From positions 1 through 39,232 of the forward strand of contig JACZJQ010000173.1 of assembly GCA_014860455.1 (NCBI GenBank): DNA of 39,232 bases, written 5' to 3'. Source of the stretch: Bryobacteraceae bacterium (lineage in GTDB: Bacteria; Acidobacteriota; Terriglobia; Bryobacterales; Bryobacteraceae). The position numbers and the translations under genes were made by a program. Positions 22,791 to 31,745 of this stretch are shown here, in pieces. The notes under the pieces are model-generated. The model ran no database searches, was not told the DNA's origin, and saw nothing but the letters and a program-made list of their open reading frames with translations. Position 1 is the first letter of the stretch; each line of letters starts with the position of its first letter.

Positions 22791-25772
22791 TTAGAACATG
22801 AATCGCAGAGCGAGCTGAAGCTGGCGCGAGGTGCCTGTGCCGATGGTCCGGTTCAGGCCGCTGTTGACCAGGCCGAAGCTGGCCGGTGAGGTGAGCGTGG
22901 TTCCCGGGTTGCCCGCCTGGACGCGGTTCGAGATGTTGAAGGACTCCACCCGGAAGACGAGGGTCTTGTCTTCCTGGATCGGAATGCGCTTCTGCAGAGT
23001 GAAGTCGACCTGGGCCAGTCCGGGACCGACGGCGATGGCGCGGCCGGCATTGCCCCAGGTGTTCTTGGCAGGGATGGCGAAGGCGGCGGGGTTGAGCCAC
23101 TGGGCGAAGGTGGGTCCGCCCGCCGGGTAGAGCGAAACGCCGGGCACAAGATTAGGGCGCTGGCCTGACGTGTTTCCGTCCGGAACGTCTCCGCTGGAAC
23201 GGGCGATCGTGATTGTGAGCATGCGGCCGGTGCGGGCTGTGTGGATGCCGCTGACCTCCCAGCCGCCGAGAACCTTGGAAGCGAAGCCGGTGGTGAGGTA
23301 GCGCTGGCCGGGTCCGAACGGGAGGGCATAGACCCAATTGCTGGTGATTGTGTGGCGGACGTCCTGCGGGCTGTTGCCGCGGTCGCAGGCCCGGCACAGG
23401 GCAATCTGCGGCTGGGCGCCTTCGCCGCCGCCGGTCGAGTTGTCGTTGATCGAGTGCGACCACATGTACTCGGTGCCCCAAGTCAGACCGCGGGCGGCCC
23501 GGCGGTGCAGCGAGAGTTGGAGGGCATTGAAGTTGGAGTTGCCGTCGTTGTTCTTCTCGTCCATGCGTCCAAAATTGGGCAGCGGGCGGACCTTCGTTAC
23601 GATGTCGAGATTGTTGATGTACTTGCGCGTGGTCACATGGCTCGCCGAGCTCCCGACATAGCCGATCTGTCCCACGAAGGCCGCCGGCAGTTGCTGCTGA
23701 ATGGAGAAGCCCCACTGGGCGGAGTACAGGTCCCGGCGGTCGCGCTGGAGCGAACGGGGCGTGATGCCCGCGTCCTTGGCGAGTCCCAGATAGGGAGCGA
23801 TGGGATAGGAGAGGCCAGGCGCTTCGACCGCTGTGAGCGAAAACCGCTCCGCCATGTTGTCGAGAGCGGCGTTCTGGTCGTCAATCTGGCCAGGGCCATG
23901 ATAAACGCCGGCGCCGGTGCGGAAGATCGTCTTGCCGCCGAGTGCCTTCGGCGCCCAGGCGATGCCGATGCGCGGGTCGAAGTTGTTCTTGTCCGGGAAG
24001 TACCAGGGCGTGCCCTGCGCGCAGAAGCCGCGGCAGGCGTTGAGATCGAAGACCCGGTAACGGTCGTTCACTTCACGGTTCACGCCGTAGTACTCGTAGC
24101 GGAGCCCGAGATTCAGGGTCAGCTCCGAATTCACACGAATATCGTCTTGGATGTAGGCGTAGTAGTACCACTTGCGGGTCCCTAGCACAGGCGCGCCGCC
24201 CGTGACCGCGATGCGGTCTACCTTGTTCGCCAGCAGGTCGTTCCGGCTGGCATAGGTGACGCTGACGTCGTTCTGGGCCGGATCGGCGACGTTCACATGG
24301 GCGCGCCGGATCTCGCCGCCCACTTTCAGCGTGTGGCGTCCGGCGGTGATCACGAGATTGTCGATCAGCGAATAGGAAGTGCCGTTTTCCACCAGCAGGT
24401 TGGAGTTGTTCAGCGAGGTGAATCCGGCAATCGAGATCGCTTCGGCGAACGGCGCGAAGCTGAACCGCCTCAACGCCGACCGGTTGAAGCCGGACTTCAC
24501 TTCGTTGACCACCCGCGGCGAGAACACCCGCTGATACTGGGCGATCAGGTTCGACGGACGGAAGAAGCTATCCTGGCGGTCGCCAGGAATGATGCTGCGC
24601 GGCGAGACGATGGTCCCATCGTCGATGTTGTAGCGGACGAAGATGGTGTTGTTGTCATTGAATCTGTGATCGACGCGCAACGTGCCGGCGTCCTCGCGCC
24701 ACTGCTGGCTGGTGTCGCCGTAGGCGCGGTCGATATCAACGTTCGATGTGCGCTCGGTCCCGACCGGATAGGAGTTGACGATTTTCTGCACATTGGGGTC
24801 CGTCGCGCGGGCGCGGAAAGCGGCGCTGGGAACATCGTTGCGGACCGTCTGGCTCACCCTCTGGCGCAGGCCTTCATAGTTCGCGAAGAAAAACGTCCGG
24901 TTCTTGACGATCGGGCCGCCGAGGTTTCCGCCGAACTGATTCAGGCGGAAGGGCTGGCGCGAAGCATCAAATGGGTTGCGGGCATCCAATTTGTCGTTCC
25001 GGAAGAACTCGAAGAGGCTGCCGTGGAAGTTGTTCGAACCAGACTTGGAAACAATGTTGATCTGGCCGCCGGCGCCGCTGCCGGATTCGGCGCTGTAAAG
25101 CGTTGAGTTGACGCGGAACTCGGCGATGGCGTCGGTGCTGATGACCAACCGGAGCGCGGCTTCCTGCCGCGGGTCCTTGACGCCGGTGGCGTCGAGGCCG
25201 TCGAAGGTCCAGTTGTTGTCGTCACGCGCCCGCCCGACGAACCGGATCGACTGCTGGTTGCCCTCGCCCGTGTTGATCGCGCCTGGCGCCAGCGCCATCA
25301 GGCTGGCCCAGTGCCGGCCGTTCAAGGGCATCTCGCGCATCTGCTGGCCGCCGATCACCGTGCCGACGACGGCCGAGGTGCTCTCCATCGGCGCGATCGT
25401 GTCTTCCACGGTGACGGATGTCTCGATATTGCTTACCTGCATGGCGATGTCCAGCGTCCGCTTGTCGCCGACGCCCAGCCGTACATCCTTCATCGTGACG
25501 GTGCGGAATCCTGCCTGCGACGCCGTGACCGAGTAAACGCCGATCGGCAGCATCGACAGAGTGTATGCGCCGCTGCCGTTGGTCTGGACACTCCTCTTGA
25601 GACCCGTCCCGGGCGAAACAATCTCCACCGAAGCGCCCTGAATCGCCGCTCCGGTGCTGTCTGTTACCACGCCTGAGAGCGTCGCACGGTCGACCTGTGA
25701 AAATGCTGGCAGGGCGAGAACCGCCGCAACCAGAGAAACCGCCCCGAAGCGGGCGAGACTCCTGCGAAGCAT
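22791..25772 (-). CDS. Oar-like TonB-dependent outer-membrane receptor
   Basis: A 993-residue outer-membrane receptor of the acidobacterial Oar type. A signal peptide spans about residues 1-25 (SLVAAVLALPAFS). A carboxypeptidase-regulatory-like domain follows at about 28-110 (ATLSGVVTDSTGAAIQGASV, then GVYSVTASQAGFRTV), then the plug (TIAPMESTSAVVGTVIGGQQ and MPLNGRHWASLMALAPGA). The beta-barrel has the common ANYEGLRQR and NLGLRYEYYG blocks and a C-terminal Phe (LALRFMF). The start is well supported: GGGAGG lies 7 nt before the ATG at 25772. It is followed by the phytase, so its cargo could be phytate, inositol phosphates or a surface partner of the phytase. It is related to, but clearly diverged from, the receptor at 6949-10152. 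Confidence 0.93.
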   Translation of the reverse strand: MLRRSLARFGAVSLVAAVLALPAFSQVDRATLSGVVTDSTGAAIQGASVEIVSPGTGLKRSVQTNGSGAYTLSMLPIGVYSVTASQAGFRTVTMKDVRLGVGDKRTLDIAMQVSNIETSVTVEDTIAPMESTSAVVGTVIGGQQMREMPLNGRHWASLMALAPGAINTGEGNQQSIRFVGRARDDNNWTFDGLDATGVKDPRQEAALRLVISTDAIAEFRVNSTLYSAESGSGAGGQINIVSKSGSNNFHGSLFEFFRNDKLDARNPFDASRQPFRLNQFGGNLGGPIVKNRTFFFANYEGLRQRVSQTVRNDVPSAAFRARATDPNVQKIVNSYPVGTERTSNVDIDRAYGDTSQQWREDAGTLRVDHRFNDNNTIFVRYNIDDGTIVSPRSIIPGDRQDSFFRPSNLIAQYQRVFSPRVVNEVKSGFNRSALRRFSFAPFAEAISIAGFTSLNNSNLLVENGTSYSLIDNLVITAGRHTLKVGGEIRRAHVNVADPAQNDVSVTYASRNDLLANKVDRIAVTGGAPVLGTRKWYYYAYIQDDIRVNSELTLNLGLRYEYYGVNREVNDRYRVFDLNACRGFCAQGTPWYFPDKNNFDPRIGIAWAPKALGGKTIFRTGAGVYHGPGQIDDQNAALDNMAERFSLTAVEAPGLSYPIAPYLGLAKDAGITPRSLQRDRRDLYSAQWGFSIQQQLPAAFVGQIGYVGSSASHVTTRKYINNLDIVTKVRPLPNFGRMDEKNNDGNSNFNALQLSLHRRAARGLTWGTEYMWSHSINDNSTGGGEGAQPQIALCRACDRGNSPQDVRHTITSNWVYALPFGPGQRYLTTGFASKVLGGWEVSGIHTARTGRMLTITIARSSGDVPDGNTSGQRPNLVPGVSLYPAGGPTFAQWLNPAAFAIPAKNTWGNAGRAIAVGPGLAQVDFTLQKRIPIQEDKTLVFRVESFNISNRVQAGNPGTTLTSPASFGLVNSGLNRTIGTGTSRQLQLALRFMF

Positions 25773-25943
25773 AAACTAACCTCCCAAAGGCCAATCTGGC
25801 CGCAACGATCCAGCACGAGTGCCGGCTGAATGGATGGTACCGATTGGTTGTTGCAACTCCGTTACATCCGCATGAAGAATCGCCCACACCGCGGGTCTCT
25901 GTGGCCGCGGCCGGCGCCGGAGGCTATCTTTTGGGGGCCGGGG

Positions 25944-27782
25944 TCAGGATGCAGCCAGACGGTCGAGTCGCGGCGTTTGCGTTCCATCCAAATGGAGGCG
26001 AAGGAACTCCTGCTCGCCCGCGGCGCCGAGGTACTTGCATCTCAGTTTGGAGTTCGTCTCCAACAGGTCGACGAGAACGAGTCCGTCCACGACCCCTGAG
26101 AACGCCTTGTCCACGTTGAAGCCCAGAAACCGCGCGCCAAGGTTCATATACTGCCTCACCAGCACAGGCACCGGCCTTCCCTGGCTGTCCATATCGGAGA
26201 CCACCTCGCTGAGTTCCTCCACCCCGTTCAACAGTTTCGCGATTCGCCTGAACTCGCCGGCATGCAGCGGCCGGACCCTGAAGCCGTTCCGGGACCGGAC
26301 CAGCGATCCTAGCGGCCTGTCCAGAAACCGCTCTTTCAGATAGGTCACCACCATCTCGCGGGAAGCGCACGAGTAGTCGCCGCTGATGCTCACCGGGCCG
26401 AACAGATGGCGGCACTCGGGCCTGAGCGCGACCAGCCTGCCGATGCCGTTCCAGAGAAGAAAGAGCGGCATGGCCTGTTTCTGGTATTCGGGGCGCACAA
26501 AAGAGCGGCCCAGTTCCATGGAGGGCCCGATGCGGGCGAAAAGGGCCGGATTGATGTGAAACAGGCTGTGGGTATACAGACCCTTCACCCCGTGGCGTTC
26601 GATCACATCGCTGGTATAGGCGGCCCTGTATGCACCAACGATTTCGCAGGACTCGTCATTCCAGACGAACAGGTGCCTGTAGTGAGCGTCGTAGCGGTCG
26701 AGATCAATCTCCCTGCCTGTGCCCTCGCCGGCGAGCCGGAATGTGATCTCGCGCAGCCGGCCGATCTCGCGCAGCACCAGCGGAATCTGACAGGCATCGG
26801 CGGCGAACACCGACAGCCTGCCCGCCCTGGCCAGCCGCTGGTTTTCCGGCAACGCGCGGACCTCCTCCTGCATCGAGTGGGGTTCAACCGGTCCCGAAAC
26901 CGGTATCTGGACGTTGGGGCCGGCGGCGCCCGGGTTGAGGCGTCCTGGACTCCTCCACCGCAACAGGTGGACCCGCCGCCGCAGGTACTCCGTGGCATCC
27001 TGGTCGGTTTGGAATGCCGAAAGGCGCGCCGGGCTCAGCGGCGTACCGATGGTGATCCGCGCCGTCTGCCCCTTCTTGTTGAGCAGTTCCCTGACCAGCA
27101 GGGCCGTCCGCGCCTGCGGGTGTACCAGTCCGGCCGTCTGAAAGCCCAGCCCGTTCGAACCGTGGATGTACATCGGCACAACGGCGGCTTTCGCAATCTT
27201 CGCCAGGCGGACCGCCGCAGGGTTCCAGGCCCGGTCCTCCACCCGCATCCTGCCGAACTGGAACGAAGACACCTCGCCCGCGGGCAGCACGACGAGCAAC
27301 CCGCCGGACTGGAGCCAGTTCAGGCACTCCCGCAGGGGCCCCCGGTTTCTGGCCGCGGCCTCAGGCCCGCCGAACGGATCCACTGGAATGACGTATTCGC
27401 CAAACTTGGGCAGTCCTCTTAGTAAGGAGTTGGCCAGGAACCGGACGTCCGGCCGGATCCGCAGCAACAACTGGCCAAGGATAGGCCCTTCCAGCAGCCC
27501 GAAGGGGTGGTTTGCCGTGATCACCACCGGTCCTTGCCGGGGAATGCGGGCAAGGTCGGCCTGGGTGACGTCGACGCGCACGCCCAGCGCCTCCAGCAGC
27601 GGACCGAACATCTGCTCGCCCGAGGCCCGCATGAGGGTCTCCGCATGCAGCCTCCGAAGGTCTTCGATCATCAGCACCCGCCCCAGCCAACTCGCCGGCA
27701 CCGGCAGCGGCAGATGCCGGTTCAGTTCCAGCGCAGCCTTCGCCACCAGTTCGTCAGTGAGCGCTCTTGGTTGTGCGTACAT
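25944..27782 (-). CDS. olsF: OlsF-like bifunctional acyltransferase (PlsC domain + GNAT domain)
   Basis: A 612-residue fusion. The N-terminal half is a PlsC/LPLAT acyltransferase: ITANHPFGLLEGP gives the catalytic His and acidic residue in the variant H-x5-E form common to this branch (usual form NHPFGGLDG). The later motifs LLVVLPAGEVS and VVPMYIHGSNG follow. The C-terminal half (from about 310) is an OlsB-like N-acyltransferase of the GNAT/hemolysin family, with HLFVWNDESCEIVGAYR, GRSFVRPEYQKQA and LFGPVSISGDY. This order matches OlsF, in which the C-terminal domain N-acylates ornithine and the N-terminal domain adds the second acyl chain to form ornithine lipid. The start at ATG 27782 is preferred over upstream in-frame starts, whose Cys/Gly-rich leader is not domain-like. 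It is divergent from the PHP operon. The amino-acid substrate is inferred. Confidence 0.75.
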   Translation of the reverse strand: MYAQPRALTDELVAKAALELNRHLPLPVPASWLGRVLMIEDLRRLHAETLMRASGEQMFGPLLEALGVRVDVTQADLARIPRQGPVVITANHPFGLLEGPILGQLLLRIRPDVRFLANSLLRGLPKFGEYVIPVDPFGGPEAAARNRGPLRECLNWLQSGGLLVVLPAGEVSSFQFGRMRVEDRAWNPAAVRLAKIAKAAVVPMYIHGSNGLGFQTAGLVHPQARTALLVRELLNKKGQTARITIGTPLSPARLSAFQTDQDATEYLRRRVHLLRWRSPGRLNPGAAGPNVQIPVSGPVEPHSMQEEVRALPENQRLARAGRLSVFAADACQIPLVLREIGRLREITFRLAGEGTGREIDLDRYDAHYRHLFVWNDESCEIVGAYRAAYTSDVIERHGVKGLYTHSLFHINPALFARIGPSMELGRSFVRPEYQKQAMPLFLLWNGIGRLVALRPECRHLFGPVSISGDYSCASREMVVTYLKERFLDRPLGSLVRSRNGFRVRPLHAGEFRRIAKLLNGVEELSEVVSDMDSQGRPVPVLVRQYMNLGARFLGFNVDKAFSGVVDGLVLVDLLETNSKLRCKYLGAAGEQEFLRLHLDGTQTPRLDRLAAS

Positions 27783-27953
27783 GTTGTTCACCGGACAGCT
27801 TGAACCGCCTTCGTTACAGGAGTATGCATATCGGACTAACGGAGAGTGAGCCGGAGCGGTTGGCGCGCCGCCGCTCGCCTGTGCGAGGTGCGGCGCGCCG
27901 CCACGCTCGGAACAAAACCTACAATTTGTGTTTGACAATTCACGGCCGCTAAA

Positions 27954-27987
27954 CCTGACTGAAAGCGACAGGCTTCAGACTGTCAGG
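27954..27987. promoter_or_regulatory. Imperfect dyad in the 277-bp divergent region
   Basis: Between the OlsF-like gene (start 27782) and the PHP gene (start 28060), CCTGAC at 27954-27959 pairs with GTCAGG at 27982-27987. An inner TGAAAGC pairs with GCTTCA, with a bulge. It could be an operator or a leader hairpin of the PHP operon. A TTGACA at 27932-27937 might serve as a -35 box, but no good -10 follows at 17 bp. The rest of the gap shows no gene. Confidence 0.3.
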
Positions 27988-28059
27988 CATGCAGAGGAAC
28001 TCAAACCCTCACGGCCAGGCCGGCAAGGCTCACCGCCACTGTCTTGAAGGATGTGCGCT

Positions 28060-29193
28060 ATGAAGCCGTGCCCGGTCTCGTTCGCCTGGCAGCCCGGCGC
28101 ATTCAGCGGATATCGCACCGGTGTCTCCCTGCACAGCCACACCTCGCACTCCAGAGAGACTCTGGATTTCATCCCGCGGTTCTGCGCCGCCATCCCGCCG
28201 CTGGCCGCCGCGCTGCGCCGGTACGAAGCCCGGTACCGCCGGCTGCACGGCCGGGAACTGGACTACGGGGCCGCATGGTGGACTCCGCCTCTCGGGCCGA
28301 GGGAAGCCCTCTCGGTCGAGCGAGCCCAGATTGAAAGCCGGTGCCTCGCGCCCCTGGTCTCCATCACCGACCATGACAACGTGGAAGCGCCGATGCTTCT
28401 CCGGATCCTCAGCGAAAGCAGGGAGACCCCCGTCGGTGTTGAGTGGACCGTTCCCTGGCGAGGTACGACGTTCCATATCGGCGTCCACAACCTCCCCCCG
28501 CGCAGCGCCGCTGCGAGAATGGAAGAACTCGCCCGATTTACCGCGCGTCCCCACGAAGCCCTGCTGCCCGGACTGCTTGACTGGATCACGGACTCCCCCG
28601 ACACGCTGGTCGTCTTCAACCATCCCTTCTGGGACGAAAAGGGGCGCGGCCGGGCGTTCCACATCTCGAGGGCCGAGGAGTTCCTGCGCATCCACCGCCC
28701 GTGGATCCACGGGCTGGAACTGAACGGTCTGAGGCCCTGGAGCGAGAACCAGCGGATTATCGAACTGGCCGAATCTCGGGAGATACCCTACGTCTCGGGC
28801 GGCGACCGCCACTGCTGCGAACCCAACGCGCTGCTGAACTTGACCTCGGCGGCGACTTTCTCCGAGTTCACCGAGGAGGTTCGGGCCGACGGCATGAGCC
28901 GCGTGGTGCTCATGCCGCAGTACAGGGAGCCGATGACCAGCCGGATCCTGGCCTCGATCGCCGACGTCATGCGCGACAACGCCGAGCATACTCACGGCTG
29001 GACCCGCTGGAGCGACAGAGTGTTTTTCAGGCGGAGTGACAGCAGCATTGACCCCCTTTCGGCTGCCTTTCCATCCGGTCGGGAGCCGTCCGTCATCCGC
29101 CTATTTGTCCTTTTCAGCCGCCTGCTCGACGACCAGCGGCTCAGGTGGGCAATGCGTGGACTCGGGCAACCCGCCCGCGAGTTCGAATCATGA
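28060..29193 (+). CDS. PHP-domain metal-dependent phosphoesterase
   Basis: A 377-residue cytoplasmic protein with the PHP (polymerase and histidinol phosphatase) fold. The metal ligands appear in order: HSHTSH at 25-30, SITDHDN at 101-107, an acidic VEWTVPW, then H in FHIGVHN. VVFNHPFWDE and the final SGGDRHCCEPN follow. Such proteins hydrolyse phosphate mono- or diesters with two or three bound metals. The start at ATG 28060 has GAAGGA 8 nt upstream; the ATG at 28051 is less well placed. The stop overlaps the next gene (ATGA). Location beside an ornithine-lipid-type acyltransferase and a lipid-type glycosyltransferase suggests a phosphatase acting on a lipid or sugar phosphate, which is inference. 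The substrate is unknown. Confidence 0.85.
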   Translation: MKPCPVSFAWQPGAFSGYRTGVSLHSHTSHSRETLDFIPRFCAAIPPLAAALRRYEARYRRLHGRELDYGAAWWTPPLGPREALSVERAQIESRCLAPLVSITDHDNVEAPMLLRILSESRETPVGVEWTVPWRGTTFHIGVHNLPPRSAAARMEELARFTARPHEALLPGLLDWITDSPDTLVVFNHPFWDEKGRGRAFHISRAEEFLRIHRPWIHGLELNGLRPWSENQRIIELAESREIPYVSGGDRHCCEPNALLNLTSAATFSEFTEEVRADGMSRVVLMPQYREPMTSRILASIADVMRDNAEHTHGWTRWSDRVFFRRSDSSIDPLSAAFPSGREPSVIRLFVLFSRLLDDQRLRWAMRGLGQPAREFES

Positions 29194-30386
29194 GCGCCGC
29201 AATCCGTCTGGCCCTGTTCGCCGACAGCTTTCACGAAGTCAACGGCGTGGCCCTGACATGCCGCCAGTTCGAAAGCCACGCCGCCAGGAATGGACTCCCT
29301 CTGCTTGGCGTCCACAGCGGCCCGGCCACCAGGGCCTGGGACGAAGGCTCCGTGACGCACTGTGAACTCACCACATCAAAACTGTTCCTGCCTCTCGATT
29401 CCGGCCTGCGCTTCGACCTCGCCTTCTGGCGGCACTCCCGGTTCGTGGAAGACGCCCTTCGCGCCTTCCGGCCGGACGCCATCCACATCACCGGGCCCAG
29501 CCACATCGGCATCCTCGGCCTATTGCTTTCGCGCCGCCTGCGCCTTCCCCTGTTCGCCAGTTGGCACACCAACGTCCATGAGTACGCCGGCCGCCGCCTG
29601 CCTCCATTCCTGAGGGCTCCCCTCGGCAGGGCCGCAGAACGGGCGTCGCTGGCGCTCACCGCGCGCTTCTACCGATTCGCCCGCGCCCTGTTCGCGCCCA
29701 ACATGGACCTGGTCCGCCTGCTCGAAGCTCGTACGGGCCGCGAATGCCACCTCATGACTCGCGGCGTGGATACCCAACTGTTCCGCCCCGGCCAGGCACG
29801 GTCCGCCGGCGCTCCACTCTCCATCGGCTACGTAGGCCGGTTGTCGGTGGAGAAGAACGTGCGCCTGCTGGCCTCCGTGGAAAAGTCGCTCTCGAAGGCC
29901 GGACTTGATCAATTCGCGATCGACATCGCCGGCTCGGGTTCCGAACGCGGCTGGCTGCGCGCCAACGTGGCCCGCCTGCGTGATCACGGCACGCTGCATG
30001 GCGAAGCGCTGGCCCGCCTCTACTCCCAATTCGACATCTTCGTCTTCCCGTCCGAAACCGACACCTTCGGCAATGTCGTTCAGGAAGCCATGGCCTCCGG
30101 CGTCGCCTGCGTCGTAATGGACAAGGGCGGACCCGCGTCCATCGTCCGTCACGGCGAGACCGGTCTGGTCGCCTCCTCGCCCGAGTCCTTCTGCCGGGCC
30201 GCCGTCGAACTCGCCTCGGCGCCATGGCTCCGCCGGCGCCTTGGACGGGCCGCGCGCACGGCCATGCACGGGCGTTCATGGGACTCAGTCTTCGAAGAGA
30301 TGTACCGCGTTTACGGCCAAGACCTTCTCGCTTCACCGCCGCTCCCTTATGCGTCTTCCCTGGAACTGGAAAACCGCGCTGTCTAG
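29190..30386 (+). CDS. Family 4 glycosyltransferase (lipid-type)
   Basis: A 398-residue GT-B enzyme resembling the group that glycosylates lipids, such as sulfoquinovosyl- or mannosyl-transferases. The N-terminal domain opens IRLALFADSFHEVNGVALTC, the usual 'D.f.P..nGva.t' motif, and includes HITGPSHIGILGLLLSRRL and FASWHTNVHEYAGRR. The donor domain starts near LSIGYVGRLSVEKNVRLL. It has the Glu-x7-Glu region in FVFPSETDTFGNVVQEAMAS. The start at ATG 29190 overlaps the PHP stop (ATGA). An earlier in-frame start at 29145 only adds residues inside the PHP gene. The gene is coupled to the PHP gene, and its 3' end overlaps the next small membrane gene by 38 bp. It could decorate a diacylglycerol or ornithine-lipid acceptor. 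Sugar and acceptor are not shown by sequence. Confidence 0.87.
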   Translation: MSAAIRLALFADSFHEVNGVALTCRQFESHAARNGLPLLGVHSGPATRAWDEGSVTHCELTTSKLFLPLDSGLRFDLAFWRHSRFVEDALRAFRPDAIHITGPSHIGILGLLLSRRLRLPLFASWHTNVHEYAGRRLPPFLRAPLGRAAERASLALTARFYRFARALFAPNMDLVRLLEARTGRECHLMTRGVDTQLFRPGQARSAGAPLSIGYVGRLSVEKNVRLLASVEKSLSKAGLDQFAIDIAGSGSERGWLRANVARLRDHGTLHGEALARLYSQFDIFVFPSETDTFGNVVQEAMASGVACVVMDKGGPASIVRHGETGLVASSPESFCRAAVELASAPWLRRRLGRAARTAMHGRSWDSVFEEMYRVYGQDLLASPPLPYASSLELENRAV

Positions 30387-30852
30387 CGGCATCTACCGCA
30401 GCCCGGCGTTTCTTCTGGCGGGTTTCAGCCATGCGGGGACGGCAGCGGGAGTGCGGGCGGCATCCATCGAGTTTGCCGTCCTCGCAGCAGCCGCCGGGTT
30501 TACCGGCGCCTGGCTGGAGAGCCTGAACGCGAAGCCCCGCGGACTCTACACCCGCGCGGTCGTTTTCTGCTTCGTCCCCGCCGCGCTGCACCTGGCCGAG
30601 TTCGTCGTCCACTCGCTGGCCGGCACACCCGCCGCGGGAAGGGGCATCATGCTGTCGATCGGGCTCTCCATCGTGTCCTCCAGTTTCTGCTGGCATACGA
30701 TGAGGCGAGGGGCCATGCTGACATCGGCCGGCGCCCCGGGGCTTCTCGATGATCTTAGGCGGATGCCGCAACTGCTGCTCTCCTTTGTGACCTCGTCTTT
30801 CTCGCGCAGCCGGGTCTTCATCCCTTCAACTCGGGAGAATGATCCTGGATAA
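30349..30852 (+). CDS. Small integral membrane protein of unknown function
   Basis: A 167-residue protein from ATG 30349 (MRLPWNWKTALSSGIYRSP). It has four likely membrane helices: FLLAGFSHAGTAAGVRA; FAVLAAAAGFTGAWL; FCFVPAALHLAEFVVHSLAG; and IMLSIGLSIVSSSFCWHTM. A basic, Ser-rich C-terminus follows. The frame is open from 30241 but would then overlap the glycosyltransferase by 146 bp; from 30349 the overlap is 38 bp. It is the third gene of the PHP-GT operon. I do not recognise the family; it could be a partner of lipid modification or transport. Confidence 0.6.
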   Translation: MRLPWNWKTALSSGIYRSPAFLLAGFSHAGTAAGVRAASIEFAVLAAAAGFTGAWLESLNAKPRGLYTRAVVFCFVPAALHLAEFVVHSLAGTPAAGRGIMLSIGLSIVSSSFCWHTMRRGAMLTSAGAPGLLDDLRRMPQLLLSFVTSSFSRSRVFIPSTRENDPG

Positions 30853-30956
30853 CCGGAAGGAGTGAGGGCATGAGCATGGCCGTTCACGCCGGATTTCCCC
30901 TTCGGGATGCCGGCGGCGTAGTGGAACCACAGTGGTCTGCCCGATCCGAGAGTGAA

Positions 30957-31005
30957 CCCCTTGGCGACCCTTTGGCCCTTTGGCCCTTTGGCCCAACCCC
31001 TTTGG
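30957..31005. repeat. CCCTTTGG octamer microrepeat
   Basis: Four exact copies of CCCTTTGG (30968-30975, 30976-30983, 30984-30991, 30998-31005) plus one near-copy, CCCCTTGG, at 30957-30964. Three copies are head to tail. It lies in the 176-bp gap between two convergent genes, 24 bp past the stop of the minus-strand FISUMP gene. It is probably replication slippage; no hairpin terminator is evident. Confidence 0.7.
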
Positions 31006-31028
31006 CCAATGCTACCGGAATTGGTTCG

Positions 31029-31628
31029 TTACTCCCTGACACACCGAACGGACAGTGCTCTCTGCTTCTCGAGGCCGCTTTGCCGATGGAGAGCTTGCCC
31101 GCCTTTGCCGAAGTTGTAGGACCACGCAGTGGCCGGATCAATCTCTGATTCCGTCCAGTAGAAACCATGGGCCTCCAACCGTGAATACTGGCCATCATCG
31201 GAACGTCCGCCGCCAAGCAAGGCATTGAATCCCGAGTTGCCTCCGGCCAGGAGCGCCTTGTAGGCCGCATTGCCCCTGTCTTCCGAGTCCTCGCTGACGC
31301 CACCGTAGTGCTTCGCCATCTGCCGCCAGTCCCCGTCGGTTGGCAACCGCCATCCATCTCCCAACGATTGACATACTCGCCGCGCCGACTCCCAAGTGTA
31401 TAAACGGCCATACTGACGGCACTTCGATTCCGCTCCTTCGTAGCAGTACGACGGGACAGCGTTGACGTTCAGATTGTGTGTCGTCCACTCTTTTCCATCC
31501 GCCATCCGCTTGGGGGAATAAGTCGCGCCGAACGATTTCCTGTCTTGCGCTGAAACTGGCTCCAGTGAGGCGGTATTAAAGCCGAACGCAATACCCAGCG
31601 ACACTGACATGACAGAAACTCGAATCAT
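31029..31628 (-). CDS. Secreted FISUMP-domain protein
   Basis: A protein of about 199 residues with the 'Fibrobacter succinogenes major paralogous' domain (TIGR02145/PF09603 type). The mature part shows the family order: a DGKEWTTHNLNVN opening, CYEGAESKCRQYGRLYTWESA, the DGWRLPTDGDWRQM block, a GFNALLGGGR block, GFYWTESE and a final SVRCVRE. The predicted signal peptide is MIRVSVMSVSLGIAFGFNTA to about Ser-Ala-Gln. ATG 31628 is favoured over the 31673 start because it begins just before the hydrophobic core. FISUMP proteins are surface or secreted lectin-like folds of unknown role. No neighbour explains its function. Confidence 0.85.
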   Translation of the reverse strand: MIRVSVMSVSLGIAFGFNTASLEPVSAQDRKSFGATYSPKRMADGKEWTTHNLNVNAVPSYCYEGAESKCRQYGRLYTWESARRVCQSLGDGWRLPTDGDWRQMAKHYGGVSEDSEDRGNAAYKALLAGGNSGFNALLGGGRSDDGQYSRLEAHGFYWTESEIDPATAWSYNFGKGGQALHRQSGLEKQRALSVRCVRE

Positions 31629-31745
31629 CCTGGTCTTCTCATCAGCGCAGTTATGGCGACCGTTCCACCGCATGCCGAACCATTGTACGTGCGACGCCTG
31701 CGCTTCTCAACCTGCGGGCCGGTTGGCTGGAATCAGCAAAGCTGT

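Noticed and set aside
23241-24185. 314-codon plus-strand frame opposite the second Oar-like gene
   Set aside because: A shadow frame created by codon bias of the receptor; no domain, no ribosome binding site.
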